A stretch of 64,000 nucleotides of DNA from contig NZ_CP149940.1 of NCBI RefSeq assembly GCF_037948395.1, forward strand, positions 1,364,001 to 1,428,000, read 5' to 3'. Position numbers and translations under genes: made by a program. Shown here piece after piece: positions 39,988 through 47,822 of this stretch (position 1 is its first letter; every line of letters starts with the position of its first letter). Under the pieces are notes generated by a model. The model was given only the letters and a program-made list of their open reading frames with translations. It had not been told where the DNA came from and made no database searches. This stretch comes from Serratia nevei (GTDB lineage: Bacteria; Pseudomonadota; Gammaproteobacteria; Enterobacterales; Enterobacteriaceae).

Positions 39988-40759
39988 CACCTTATTGGCC
40001 GCCAGCGGCGTGAGTTTCGCCTGGCCGGGCGGGGCACCGCTGTTCCAGCATCTGGACATTCAGCTGCGGCGCGGCGAAGTGCTGGCGGTATTGGGCCCGA
40101 ATGGGCGTGGCAAGAGCACGCTGCTGCAGCTGTTGTTAGGCAGCCTGACGCCGCAATCCGGCGAGATTGAGCGCCACGGTGAGATGGGCTTTGTCCCGCA
40201 GCACTTTGCGCCGCCGTTCGCCTATCGGGTGCTGGATATCGTATTGATGGGGCGGGCGCGCCATGTCGGCCTGTTCCGTTCACCGTCAGCCGAGGACCAT
40301 CGGCTGGCGAGAGAAGCGTTGCAGTCGTTGGATTTGCAGCACCTGGCAGAGCGTGAGTTTGGCAGCCTATCCGGCGGCCAACGTCAATTAGTGATGATCG
40401 CTCGCGCGTTGGCGATGCGCTGCGAGGTGTTGATTCTGGATGAACCGACTTCGGCGCTGGATCTGCATTACCAGGATCGGGTATTGAGCCTGATGGCCCG
40501 CCTGGCGCGGGAGCAGCGGTTGGCGGTGGTGTTCTCCACGCATCAGCCCAACCAGGCTCACGCGGTGGCCGATCGGGCTTTGCTGCTGGACAAGGAAGGG
40601 CGCAGCCGGCTCGGGGCCTGCCGCGAGGTGTTAACGGCGCAATCCTTGTCACCCCTGTTCGAGCTGGCGATCGAACGGGTGCCGCTGACGGTGGCGGGCC
40701 GCCGTTACGCGACGCTGGTGCCGCTGTATCGCAGCCAACTGGAGCGACATGATGAGTGA
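39980..40759 (+). CDS. ABC transporter ATP-binding protein (MolC-like)
   Basis: The 259-residue ATPase has Walker A GPNGRGKST (about 39-47), Q-loop FVPQHF, signature LSGGQRQLVMIARAL (about 131-145), Walker B VLILDEPTSALDLHYQ, and switch His in STHQPN. Its start overlaps the permease and its end overlaps the next gene, so all four genes are one unit. The FecCD-type partner suggests it works as MolC. Confidence 0.88.
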   Translation: MTDTLLAASGVSFAWPGGAPLFQHLDIQLRRGEVLAVLGPNGRGKSTLLQLLLGSLTPQSGEIERHGEMGFVPQHFAPPFAYRVLDIVLMGRARHVGLFRSPSAEDHRLAREALQSLDLQHLAEREFGSLSGGQRQLVMIARALAMRCEVLILDEPTSALDLHYQDRVLSLMARLAREQRLAVVFSTHQPNQAHAVADRALLLDKEGRSRLGACREVLTAQSLSPLFELAIERVPLTVAGRRYATLVPLYRSQLERHDE

Positions 40760-41477
40760 TATCCTGCTGTTTGCCGCCGGCAGCCTGCGGCTGGCGTTTG
40801 CGCCGCTGCTGTCGGCATTTCAGCGGCACGCCGGGCAAAAAGTCACGGCGGAATTCGGCCCGGCGGGGTTGTTGCGCCAACGGATAGAGAATGGTGAGCG
40901 GCCACAGCTGTTCGCTTCGGCCAACCTGGCGCACCCGCAAAGGCTGGCGGATCTCGGTATTGCGGGGGCGGTGCAGATTTTTGCGCGCAATCGGCTCTGC
41001 GTGACGGTTCGCAACGTGCCGGCATTAACCGAACGTCCGCTGCCGGAGGTGCTGTTCGACCCGCACTGGCGCCTTGCCACCTCGACACCGGGGGCAGATC
41101 CTTCCGGCGATTATGCGCAGCGGCTTTTCGAACGCTGTGAGCAATACTGGCCGGGGCAAGGGGAAGCGTTGCGCCGCCGGGCGCTGCCGTTGGTTGGCGG
41201 TATGGATTCCGCCCCGGTGCCGGCGGGCCGGCTGGCGGCGGAATATCTGATAGGCGGCGGGCAGGCGGATATTTTTCTCGGCTACGCCAGCTATGCTCCG
41301 GCTTTAGCCGCCTACCCGACGTTGGCGGTGCGGCCGTTGGCGTCGCCGCTGGACATTGAGGCGGATTACGGTTTATGCCTGTTGGATGACGGCGCACAGC
41401 GGTTGGCCGCATTTATCTTGAGCGAACAGGGGCAGGAAATCCTGAGCCGACACGGGTTTATGCAGCGCGCGGAATGA
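40749..41477 (+). CDS. ModA-like substrate-binding protein without signal peptide
   Basis: The 242-residue protein starts at ATG 40749 or 40752, inside the ATPase gene. It has a class II binding fold of the molybdate-binding type: LLFAAGSLRLAFAPLLSAFQ opens like ModA (AAASL-type anion loop), then FGPAGLLRQRIENGERPQLFASAN and GGQADIFLGYAS, with FILSEQGQEILSRHGF at the end. ModA proteins are exported, but here the fold begins within five residues of the start with no leader. It is therefore either cytoplasmic (an oxyanion sensor or store) or its start was lost. It shares the ModE-controlled operon. Confidence 0.78.
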   Translation: MMSDILLFAAGSLRLAFAPLLSAFQRHAGQKVTAEFGPAGLLRQRIENGERPQLFASANLAHPQRLADLGIAGAVQIFARNRLCVTVRNVPALTERPLPEVLFDPHWRLATSTPGADPSGDYAQRLFERCEQYWPGQGEALRRRALPLVGGMDSAPVPAGRLAAEYLIGGGQADIFLGYASYAPALAAYPTLAVRPLASPLDIEADYGLCLLDDGAQRLAAFILSEQGQEILSRHGFMQRAE

Positions 41478-41505
41478 CTCGCCGGGCCAGGCGGCCCGGG
41501 GAATC

Positions 41506-42315
41506 TTACCAGAACAGCGGGGTGGTGTTTTCAGCCAGAAACGCCAGCAGGGTTTCGTTGACCGCCGCCGGGTTTTCCTTGTTGCTGATATGCCCGGCGT
41601 TGGGGATCAGCACGTGCCGACAGCCGAGAAGATCGGCCATGCGCTGGCCTTCCGCCGGGGGGCGCGGTTTATCCTGCGCGCCGGTGATGACGATGCTGGC
41701 GGCGGTGATGTTTTTCAGCAGCGGCAGCTTGTCGGGGCGACCGAAGATCATCCGGCCCAGCGGGACGATGCTCTCGCGCAGGCGATCGGCGGGCAGGCTC
41801 TGCAGATGGGCCAGCAATGGCTGCGACAACGCATCGGGTACTTCGTCGGAATAAAACTGCGCGGCGATGTATTCCAGCAGCGGTGAAGTGATGGCGCCGG
41901 CCTGTTCAACGGCTGCCAGCATGCCCATATAGCGCTGCCGCGCCTCCGGCGTTTCGTCGCCCAGATAGCTGTCCATCAGCGCCAGCACCTTGACCCGCTC
42001 CGGCGCCAGCGCCGCCAGTTCGGCGCCCCACATGCCGCCGACGGACAGGCCGACGATGCCGAACTCTTCAATATCCAAATGATCCATCAGCGCCAAATGA
42101 TCGGCGGCGATATCCGACAGGCTGTTTCGCCCGGCCGGCAGCGCCGGTGAGTCGCCGTGGCCCCAGAGATCCGGCACGATCAGGCGGTAGCGTTTCGCCA
42201 GCGCTTCGAACTGCGGTGCCCACATGTTCAGATCGAACAGATAGCTGTGGCCCAGCAGCAGCGGAAAGCCTGAGCCCACGTCGAGATAATGCAGGGATTT
42301 GCCCATCGTTGGCAT
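41506..42315 (-). CDS. Alpha/beta hydrolase
   Basis: The 269-residue protein has the HSYLFDLNMWAPQFEALAKRYRLIVPDLWGHGDS opening (read in parts), the nucleophile elbow GLSVGGMWG, an acidic residue in VITGAQDKPRPP, and the catalytic His in NAGHISNKENP. It lacks a signal peptide. Members of this group include esterases, C-C hydrolases and haloperoxidase-like enzymes; the residues seen do not tell them apart. It stands alone, converging on the ModE-regulated operon. Confidence 0.82.
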   Translation of the reverse strand: MPTMGKSLHYLDVGSGFPLLLGHSYLFDLNMWAPQFEALAKRYRLIVPDLWGHGDSPALPAGRNSLSDIAADHLALMDHLDIEEFGIVGLSVGGMWGAELAALAPERVKVLALMDSYLGDETPEARQRYMGMLAAVEQAGAITSPLLEYIAAQFYSDEVPDALSQPLLAHLQSLPADRLRESIVPLGRMIFGRPDKLPLLKNITAASIVITGAQDKPRPPAEGQRMADLLGCRHVLIPNAGHISNKENPAAVNETLLAFLAENTTPLFW

Positions 42316-42542
42316 CTTATCGGTTCCTTATATAAAGAGAGTCCGGCTGCTTATATCACACTCATATTCAACCTGCGGTATTAATTTACCTTAAATTACT
42401 TAGGTAAACCCTTATTTTTAATTTCTCTTGATAACAAGACGTCAATGAAAGGTGACGCTAAGGATAATATTCTGGTGACGATAAGAGCCTTGGTTTATGC
42501 TGGCGCTCCTTTCAAGATGGAATAGGTAAACAGGGAGTCACG

Positions 42543-43298
42543 ATGAAAAGACTTTTCAGACTATTAATTATTTTGCTTGTCATTTTGCTGCTGGCGGCGG
42601 TGCTGTGGTGGTTCTTCGGGCGTGGTAATCCGAATGCGCTGTGGCAAATCGTCAGCCAACAGTGCGTGCCTAATCAGCAGCAGAACAACGATCCGGCGCC
42701 CTGCTTAAAGGTTGATTTAACCGAGGGTTATGTGCTGTTTAAGGACAGCAAAGGCCCCTATCACGATCTGGTGATGCCAACCGAAAAAGTCAGCGGCATC
42801 GAGAGCCCGGCATTGCAGACGGAGCACGCGCCGCCTTATTTCGCCCAGGCCTGGAATAACCGGGAACATATATCCGGCGAGCTGGGTAAACCGTTAAAAG
42901 ATGCGTGGCTTTCTCTGGCGGTCAATTCGAAATATGGCCGCTCTCAGAATCAGCTGCATATTCACGTTGCCTGCCTGCGTCAGGATGTCTATAACGCGCT
43001 GGGGCAGCAGGCGGAACAATTAGATCAACAGTGGCGCCCGCTGGCGGTGAAATTGGTCGGCCACCAATATCTGGCCAGAAAATTGGCGGGCACCGATTTA
43101 ACCCAGGAAGATCCTTTCCGGTTACTGCAGAACTATGTGGTCGAGCAGGGCGACAGCATCGGCAATTATGGCCTGGCGCTGGCGGTCAGCCCACAGGGCG
43201 AGATGCTGCTGTTGGCGAACCGTTTGAAGTTGACCGACCTGAACCTGGGCTCAGCCGGCGAAATTCAGGACTACCAATGCGCGGTGGCGGGGAACTGA
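42543..43298 (+). CDS. cdh: CDP-diacylglycerol diphosphatase Cdh
   Basis: The 251-residue protein (same length as E. coli Cdh) has an N-terminal membrane anchor (about 5-27) and matches Cdh across the sequence: QQCVPNQQQNNDPAPC, GYVLFKDSKGPYHDLVMPT, SLAVNSKYGRSQNQLHIHVAC with the HIT-like His cluster HIHVAC, GHQYLARKL, and EIQDYQC at the end. It hydrolyses CDP-diacylglycerol to CMP and phosphatidate, at the periplasmic face of the inner membrane. It stands alone behind an A+T-rich promoter region. Confidence 0.9.
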   Translation: MKRLFRLLIILLVILLLAAVLWWFFGRGNPNALWQIVSQQCVPNQQQNNDPAPCLKVDLTEGYVLFKDSKGPYHDLVMPTEKVSGIESPALQTEHAPPYFAQAWNNREHISGELGKPLKDAWLSLAVNSKYGRSQNQLHIHVACLRQDVYNALGQQAEQLDQQWRPLAVKLVGHQYLARKLAGTDLTQEDPFRLLQNYVVEQGDSIGNYGLALAVSPQGEMLLLANRLKLTDLNLGSAGEIQDYQCAVAGN

Positions 43299-43346
43299 AG
43301 GTGATGACAACCCGCCGGCTGTGGCTCGCCGGCGGCTGTAGTGCGT

Positions 43347-43649
43347 TCAAAGCTTCTTCAGCAGTTCCAGCAGCTGCGCTTCGCTTTTCTCCGCCAGCCC
43401 GTCGATGGCCAGCTTGATGATGTCGGAGCGGGTGATACGCACGATGCCGCTGCGCGCCGCCTGGACGATCACCTCATCGATGGCTTCAATGTGGTTGTCC
43501 GTCAGGCTGACGGAGATCGCCTTGTAGGTGCGCTTGCGGCCGGCCGGTTTGGCTTCCGGCGCGGGCGCCGCGACCGGCAGCGTGTGCGAGGTGGCGCTGT
43601 TGATGAATTCGTCTTCCGACATGCGGTGGGTGGGGGTGCGCTTCTTCAC
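43347..43649 (-). CDS. Ribbon-helix-helix DNA-binding partner of ParA (ParG-like)
   Basis: The 100-residue protein starts at GTG 43649, overlapping the parA stop (GTGA), behind AGGTGA. Residues 1-40 are basic, Pro/Ala-rich and likely disordered; about 43-90 form a ribbon-helix-helix (YKAISVSLTDNHIEAIDEVI, then GIVRITRSDIIKLAIDGLAEK). That is the layout of plasmid ParG-type centromere-binding proteins. It is expected to dimerise, bind the repeats upstream of parA and stimulate the ATPase through its flexible N-terminus. Confidence 0.8.
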   Translation of the reverse strand: MKKRTPTHRMSEDEFINSATSHTLPVAAPAPEAKPAGRKRTYKAISVSLTDNHIEAIDEVIVQAARSGIVRITRSDIIKLAIDGLAEKSEAQLLELLKKL

Positions 43650-44281
43650 AGGATCACCTCTTTCACCAGGCATTCAATTTCGCTCTGCGCCTTTTCGTTG
43701 TTCGCCTCATGCACGGTGATGGCTTCGCCCCAGGCGTCGCGGTAAATCTTGCGGTCGCACAGGCGGTGGCTCACCAGCGTGAACTCCGGGTATTCGCTCA
43801 GCACCTGCGCCGCTTCGTTGGCTTCATTGATGAAGATGTTGGTCGGGCACATGTTCAGCACGATGTAGCCTTTGACCTTCTCGTTGTATTCCTGCGCGGT
43901 GGAGAACATCTCCGACAGATAGCCGACGGTGTCGAGATCCATCTGCGAAGGGCGCAGCGGCGAGAGGAACAGATCGGCGGCCAGCAGCCCGGAACGCAGC
44001 TCGGCGCTGTCGCGGCCGGCGGTGTCGACGATCACGTAGTCGTAATGGCGATCCAGCTCCAGCAGCGTTTCCTTGATTTTGCCCGACGCGGCCACCACCG
44101 GAATGTGCGGCAATCCCTCAACGTTCTGACGGTCGTTGTACCAGGTCATGATCGATTTCTGGTCGTCGGCATCGACGATGATCGCCGTCTTGCCTTGCTT
44201 AAGAATCAGATACCCGGCGATATTCACCGCTTTCGTCGACTTGCCGACGCCGCCTTTTTGCGAGCCAATCAGGACAATCAT
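43646..44281 (-). CDS. ParA-family partition ATPase (orphan chromosomal copy)
   Basis: The 211-residue protein starts at ATG 44281. It has the deviant Walker A KGGVGKST at 9-16, DADDQKSIMTWYNDR (Walker A' region), and the Walker B strand YDYVIVDTAG. There is no N-terminal helix-turn-helix, so it is the short ParA type (ParF/Soj-like) that pairs with an RHH protein instead of ParB. This differs from the usual chromosomal ParA/ParB near the origin. It may have come from a plasmid or integrated element, or position a different cargo. Confidence 0.87.
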   Translation of the reverse strand: MIVLIGSQKGGVGKSTKAVNIAGYLILKQGKTAIIVDADDQKSIMTWYNDRQNVEGLPHIPVVAASGKIKETLLELDRHYDYVIVDTAGRDSAELRSGLLAADLFLSPLRPSQMDLDTVGYLSEMFSTAQEYNEKVKGYIVLNMCPTNIFINEANEAAQVLSEYPEFTLVSHRLCDRKIYRDAWGEAITVHEANNEKAQSEIECLVKEVIL

Positions 44282-44297
44282 GCTGCCATCTCTCAAG

Positions 44298-44347
44298 TTA
44301 TTAAGCTGATAACTTATTAAGTTAATGTGCTTATTAGGTTGATAATC
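44298..44347. repeat. A+T-rich direct repeats upstream of parA (candidate centromere-like site)
   Basis: TTATTAAG occurs at 44298-44305 and 44314-44321, and TTATTAGG at 44331-44338; spacing is 16 and 17 bases, with GATAA/TTAAT/GATAA-type sequence between them. Such an array directly upstream of a parA-RHH pair is where a plasmid parS/parC would be. Confidence 0.55.
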
Positions 44348-44510
44348 AAACAGGTTAACAAGAACAACTCGCGAACAATATGCACCAACTGCGGCGGCTT
44401 GCCAAGCCAGTATGTTGTTAACTGCGCAGCTTATTTTGCGGTGAATCGGCAGGATGGGTAAGTAGGAATTCTCTGGGAAGTGGCGATGCGGAGGCGGGTT
44501 TTGTTAATTT

Positions 44511-44545
44511 AACAGCTTAATAAGTTAGTGACCCATTAAGCTGTT
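44511..44545 (-). terminator. Inverted repeat behind yajD, made from the same TTATTAAG motif
   Basis: AACAGCTTAAT (44511-44521) pairs with ATTAAGCTGTT (44535-44545) around a 13-base loop. On the minus strand it follows the yajD stop and may end transcription. It also holds two more copies of the ParA-upstream motif (CTTAATAA at 44516, CATTAAG at 44534). Confidence 0.45.
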
Positions 44546-44552
44546 GTCGACA

Positions 44553-44894
44553 TTATTTCTTCATCATCGCCTTCAGGTTGGCGAACGGGTTGTGGGTGGC
44601 GACGCCGACATCTTTCTGCGCGTCTTCACCGGCCACCACCGTCGAACCGTATTGATCGGCTTCGGTGTATTTCGAGTGCTCGTGGTCGTGGCAATACAGG
44701 CACAGCATTTCCCAGTTGCTGCCGTCTTCGGGGTTGTTGCTGTGATCGTGATCGATGTGGTGCACCGTCAGTTCGCGCAGGTTGGAATAAACGAACTCGC
44801 GCGAGCAGCGCCCGCATACCCAGGGGAACAGTTTCAGCGCTTTTTCGCGGTAGCCGGTTTCCAGCTTCGCATAGTTTTTGGGGATATAGGCCAT
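44553..44894 (-). CDS. yajD: HNH nuclease-family protein YajD
   Basis: The 113-residue protein starts at ATG 44894; the longer frame adds unconserved residues. It is nearly the same as E. coli YajD: PKNYAKLETGYREKALKLFPWVCGRCSREF (read in parts), the HNH core LTVHHIDHDHSNNPEDGSNW, and LCLYCHDHEHSKYTEADQYG. The two CxxC-type pairs (CGRC, CLYC) bind zinc and HHIDHD holds the catalytic histidine. Its function is unknown; endonuclease action is family-based. A single gene. Confidence 0.92.
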   Translation of the reverse strand: MAYIPKNYAKLETGYREKALKLFPWVCGRCSREFVYSNLRELTVHHIDHDHSNNPEDGSNWEMLCLYCHDHEHSKYTEADQYGSTVVAGEDAQKDVGVATHNPFANLKAMMKK

Positions 44895-44948
44895 GGTGGT
44901 CGTCCGTCGTGAATCACTATGCGACAAATAATACCACACTGCGTGCGG

Positions 44949-45410
44949 CTACAACGTGCGGCTCATCACCGTGACGGCTTCGCCGGCGATCTGGCGTTGC
45001 TCCAGCGAGCGCCAGCCGAGTTTCTGATACAGCGCCTGCTGATCGGGCGTGTACAAATAGAGTTCGTCTATGCCCTGGGTCCGGCCGTGTTCGACGCAGC
45101 GTGCAATCAGGCGACGGGCAATGCCTTGGCCGCGGTGCTGCGGGTGAGTGAAGACTTCGCTCAGCCAGTATTGGCGCTCCGGTTTATCCGCCAGTTCATA
45201 CAACGTCAGGCTGGCGGTACCGAGAATCTGTTGTTGCGGCGACAGCGCCAACAGCACGACGCCCCGCTGCCCGGGCGCGCAACGTTCGGCCAGACGCTGG
45301 CTGATGGTGTCACGGCTGCTCCATTGCTCAAAGGCGCCCCATTCCTGATGCAGTAACTCGGCCAGTTCGTCAATACGCCGGCGATGTGCCGGCAGAGGTT
45401 CGATACGCAT
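44949..45410 (-). CDS. GNAT-family N-acetyltransferase
   Basis: The 153-residue protein starts IEPLPAHRRRIDELAELLHQEW and has the acetyl-CoA loop HRGQGIARRLIARCVEHGR (about 92-110), followed by ELYLYTPDQQALYQKLGW. It is a plain single-domain GNAT enzyme with unknown substrate. It stands alone, with a 53-base gap to the LysR gene. Confidence 0.85.
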   Translation of the reverse strand: MRIEPLPAHRRRIDELAELLHQEWGAFEQWSSRDTISQRLAERCAPGQRGVVLLALSPQQQILGTASLTLYELADKPERQYWLSEVFTHPQHRGQGIARRLIARCVEHGRTQGIDELYLYTPDQQALYQKLGWRSLEQRQIAGEAVTVMSRTL

Positions 45411-45463
45411 GGTGCGACCATTTCGTTGCTCGGAAGATAAGCCACTATAGCCGGCGAGAGCGG

Positions 45464-46357
45464 TTAATGAAACGTCTCCACCGCCCAGTCGATAAACGCC
45501 CGCAGCTTGCCGCTGAGGTGGCGGTTGGACGGGTAGACCACGTACATCTGCTCCGGCGGCGGCTGCCAGTCGTGCAGCAGGCTGACCAGCTCACTGCTGT
45601 CGAGGTGCGGCTGCGCCATAAAGCGATAGGTCTGGATGATGCCCAACCCGGCCAGGCTCGCCGCCAGCAGCGCGTTGCCTTCGTTGATGCTGACCGGATA
45701 GCGTTGTTGGATGGCGATCTCTTTGCCGCGCTCGACATAGCGTTGCGGATGGATGCGGTCGTTGACCGGATGGCGATAGTGCACCATCGGGAAACCCTGC
45801 TCCAGATCGCACGGGTGGCGCGGCGTGCCGTGGCGCGCCAGGTAGGCCGGGGTGGCGCAGCTCACCCAGTCCAGATCGAACAGGCGGCGGGCGATCAGGC
45901 TGGAATCGGCCAGCGGGCCGCTGCGGATCACGCAGTCGGTGCTGTCGCTAATGAGATCGATAACGCGGTCGCCGACGCTCAGATCGATCTGTATTTGCGG
46001 GTAGCGCGCCAGAAAATCTGGCAGCGCGGGCAACAGCAGCCGGCGCGCGGTGCCGCCGCCGGTGTCGATGCGCAGCACGCCTTGCGGAGAGCTTTGCGAT
46101 TCGGTCAGGCAGCCTTCCATCTGCTCCAAATCCGCCAGCCATTTCACCGTATTCTGGTAATAGCATTCGCCTTCGCGGGTGACCGACACGCTGCGGGTGG
46201 TGCGCTGAAACAGCTTGGTCTGCAGGTGATCTTCCAGGCTCTGGATCAGCTTGGTCACCGTGGCTTTCGGCATGCCCAGCGAATCGGCGGCGCGGGTAAA
46301 GCCGCCGGTTTCCACCACGCGGTTAAACACCCGGATGGCGAGTAGATGATGGTCCAT
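45464..46357 (-). CDS. LysR-family regulator (LTTR, DmlR-like group)
   Basis: The 297-residue LysR protein has a helix-turn-helix at about 7-64 (GGFTRAADSLGMPKATVTKLIQSLEDHL read in parts) and KLFQRTTRSVSVTREG, typical of the large DmlR/PA-type group. The effector domain is complete. It lies 59 bases behind the MFS gene on the same strand with a G+C-rich hairpin (46373-46394) between them, so it may have its own promoter; it is the likely regulator of the MFS gene. Confidence 0.85.
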   Translation of the reverse strand: MDHHLLAIRVFNRVVETGGFTRAADSLGMPKATVTKLIQSLEDHLQTKLFQRTTRSVSVTREGECYYQNTVKWLADLEQMEGCLTESQSSPQGVLRIDTGGGTARRLLLPALPDFLARYPQIQIDLSVGDRVIDLISDSTDCVIRSGPLADSSLIARRLFDLDWVSCATPAYLARHGTPRHPCDLEQGFPMVHYRHPVNDRIHPQRYVERGKEIAIQQRYPVSINEGNALLAASLAGLGIIQTYRFMAQPHLDSSELVSLLHDWQPPPEQMYVVYPSNRHLSGKLRAFIDWAVETFH

Positions 46358-46416
46358 AGGCTCTCAGCGCAACGCCCCGGCGGCGGCCGGGGCGCGTTTC
46401 TGTGGATAAATAAGGA

Positions 46417-47601
46417 TTAACACTGTTTAGCGCCAATCACGCCGGAGCGCAAGCTGAGGCCGAACACCAACGCGGCGGAGAGGATCAGTGCGCCGCCGAA
46501 CAGCATGGCGCTGCTGACGCCCTGCCAGTCCACCACCTCGCCGCCCAGCAGTGCGCCGGAGGCCAGCGCGATCTGCACCACGCATACCAGCAGCGCCTGG
46601 CCGGCTTCCGGCGCCTGCGGCACCGCGGCGAACATCCAGTTGGTGGCGCATACCGGCACCGCGCCGAAGGCCAGTCCCCAGACCATCACCATCAGCGTGG
46701 CGCCGCCAAGGCCGCTGAGCAGCGGCGAGACGATGAGGATGGCTGCCAGCATGGCGGCGATCAGGATGAAGGTGGCGCGCAGGCTGTATTCCCCCAGACG
46801 CTCGCCGAGGAAGGTGCCCAGCAGGCCGATGGCGCCATAGGCCAACAGCTGCAGCGAGATTGCCGACGGGCTGAGGACGAACACCTGTTGCAGCAGGGGC
46901 CGCAGATAGGTGTAGGCGGCGAAGTGGCCGATGAACAGCAGCACGATGGCGATCAGGCCGATGCGCGCCATCGGCAGGCGCAGCGGCAGCACCAGATCGC
47001 GCGGCGTGACCGGCCGGGAAGGCGGCACCGAGGTCAGCAAACGCAGCTGCGCCAGCAGTACGCCGACCGCCAATGCCGCACCGCCGAAGAAGGCGGCGCG
47101 CCAGCCGAACAGATCGCCGATCAGCGCCCCCGCCGGCACGCCGCACACCGCACCGACCGAGATGCCGCTGAGGATCAGCGCGGTGGCGCGGCCCTGGCTG
47201 GCTTCCGGCACCAGATGGCGGCCGTAGTTGGCGGCGAACGACCAGAAGCCGCCGACGCAGATGCCCAGCAGCACGCGGCCCAGCAGCATCATCGGGAAGT
47301 TGACGGCCAGCGCCGCCACCAGGTTGGAGACGATCAGCAGCAGCGACAGCCCCAGCATCAGTAAACGCCGGTCCAGGCGGCCTGAAATCAGGCTTAATGC
47401 GGGGGCGGCCACCGCCGCCACGATGCCGGGCATGGTGACCATCAGCCCGGCGGTGCCGGTGCTGACGCCGAGCGAAGGGGCGATGTTGGTCAGCAGGCCG
47501 ATTGGCAGAAACTCGGTGGTGACCATGACAAAACAGGCGACCGTCAGCGAGAAGATCGCCGGCCACGGGGATGATGCAGGTTTATCTTTATTATTCAGCA
47601 T
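46417..47601 (-). CDS. MFS transporter, NepI-like (purine nucleoside efflux group)
   Basis: The 394-residue protein starts at ATG 47601 (LNNKDKPASSPW); longer frames add an arginine-rich shadow. It has twelve membrane segments and the pattern of the DHA1 NepI/AraJ group: SLTVACFVMVTTEFLPIGLLTNIAPSLGVS near the N-terminus (read in parts), GRVLLGICVGGFWSFAANYGRHLVP, and RATALILSGISVGAVCGVPAG. NepI exports inosine and other purine ribonucleosides. The substrate here is a family-based guess. A hairpin follows at 46373-46394, before the LysR gene. Confidence 0.84.
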   Translation of the reverse strand: MLNNKDKPASSPWPAIFSLTVACFVMVTTEFLPIGLLTNIAPSLGVSTGTAGLMVTMPGIVAAVAAPALSLISGRLDRRLLMLGLSLLLIVSNLVAALAVNFPMMLLGRVLLGICVGGFWSFAANYGRHLVPEASQGRATALILSGISVGAVCGVPAGALIGDLFGWRAAFFGGAALAVGVLLAQLRLLTSVPPSRPVTPRDLVLPLRLPMARIGLIAIVLLFIGHFAAYTYLRPLLQQVFVLSPSAISLQLLAYGAIGLLGTFLGERLGEYSLRATFILIAAMLAAILIVSPLLSGLGGATLMVMVWGLAFGAVPVCATNWMFAAVPQAPEAGQALLVCVVQIALASGALLGGEVVDWQGVSSAMLFGGALILSAALVFGLSLRSGVIGAKQC

Positions 47602-47822
47602 AATGCCGCTCGTCTTGGGTGAATGCGCAGGCCGCGCTCGGGGCGCGGTGTGACCGAAGTCACAATCTACGGCAGGCCGAAGCCGCGGATAAATCCGTTT
47701 GCGGTGGTTACACTGTTTCTGAGGGGAAACAATCGCCGGCGGCGAGTGAAAACGCGGCTTGCGCCGCGCTGAGGGGAAAGGAATAAAACGGCATAAGGTT
47801 ATGACCGAATGCCGCGTGGCGT

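Noticed and set aside
40749..41477. The idea that the ModA-like gene is a broken pseudogene
   Set aside because: The frame is complete, the length (242) is normal for a mature ModA domain, and the stop and overlaps are clean, so loss or lack of the leader is the only anomaly.
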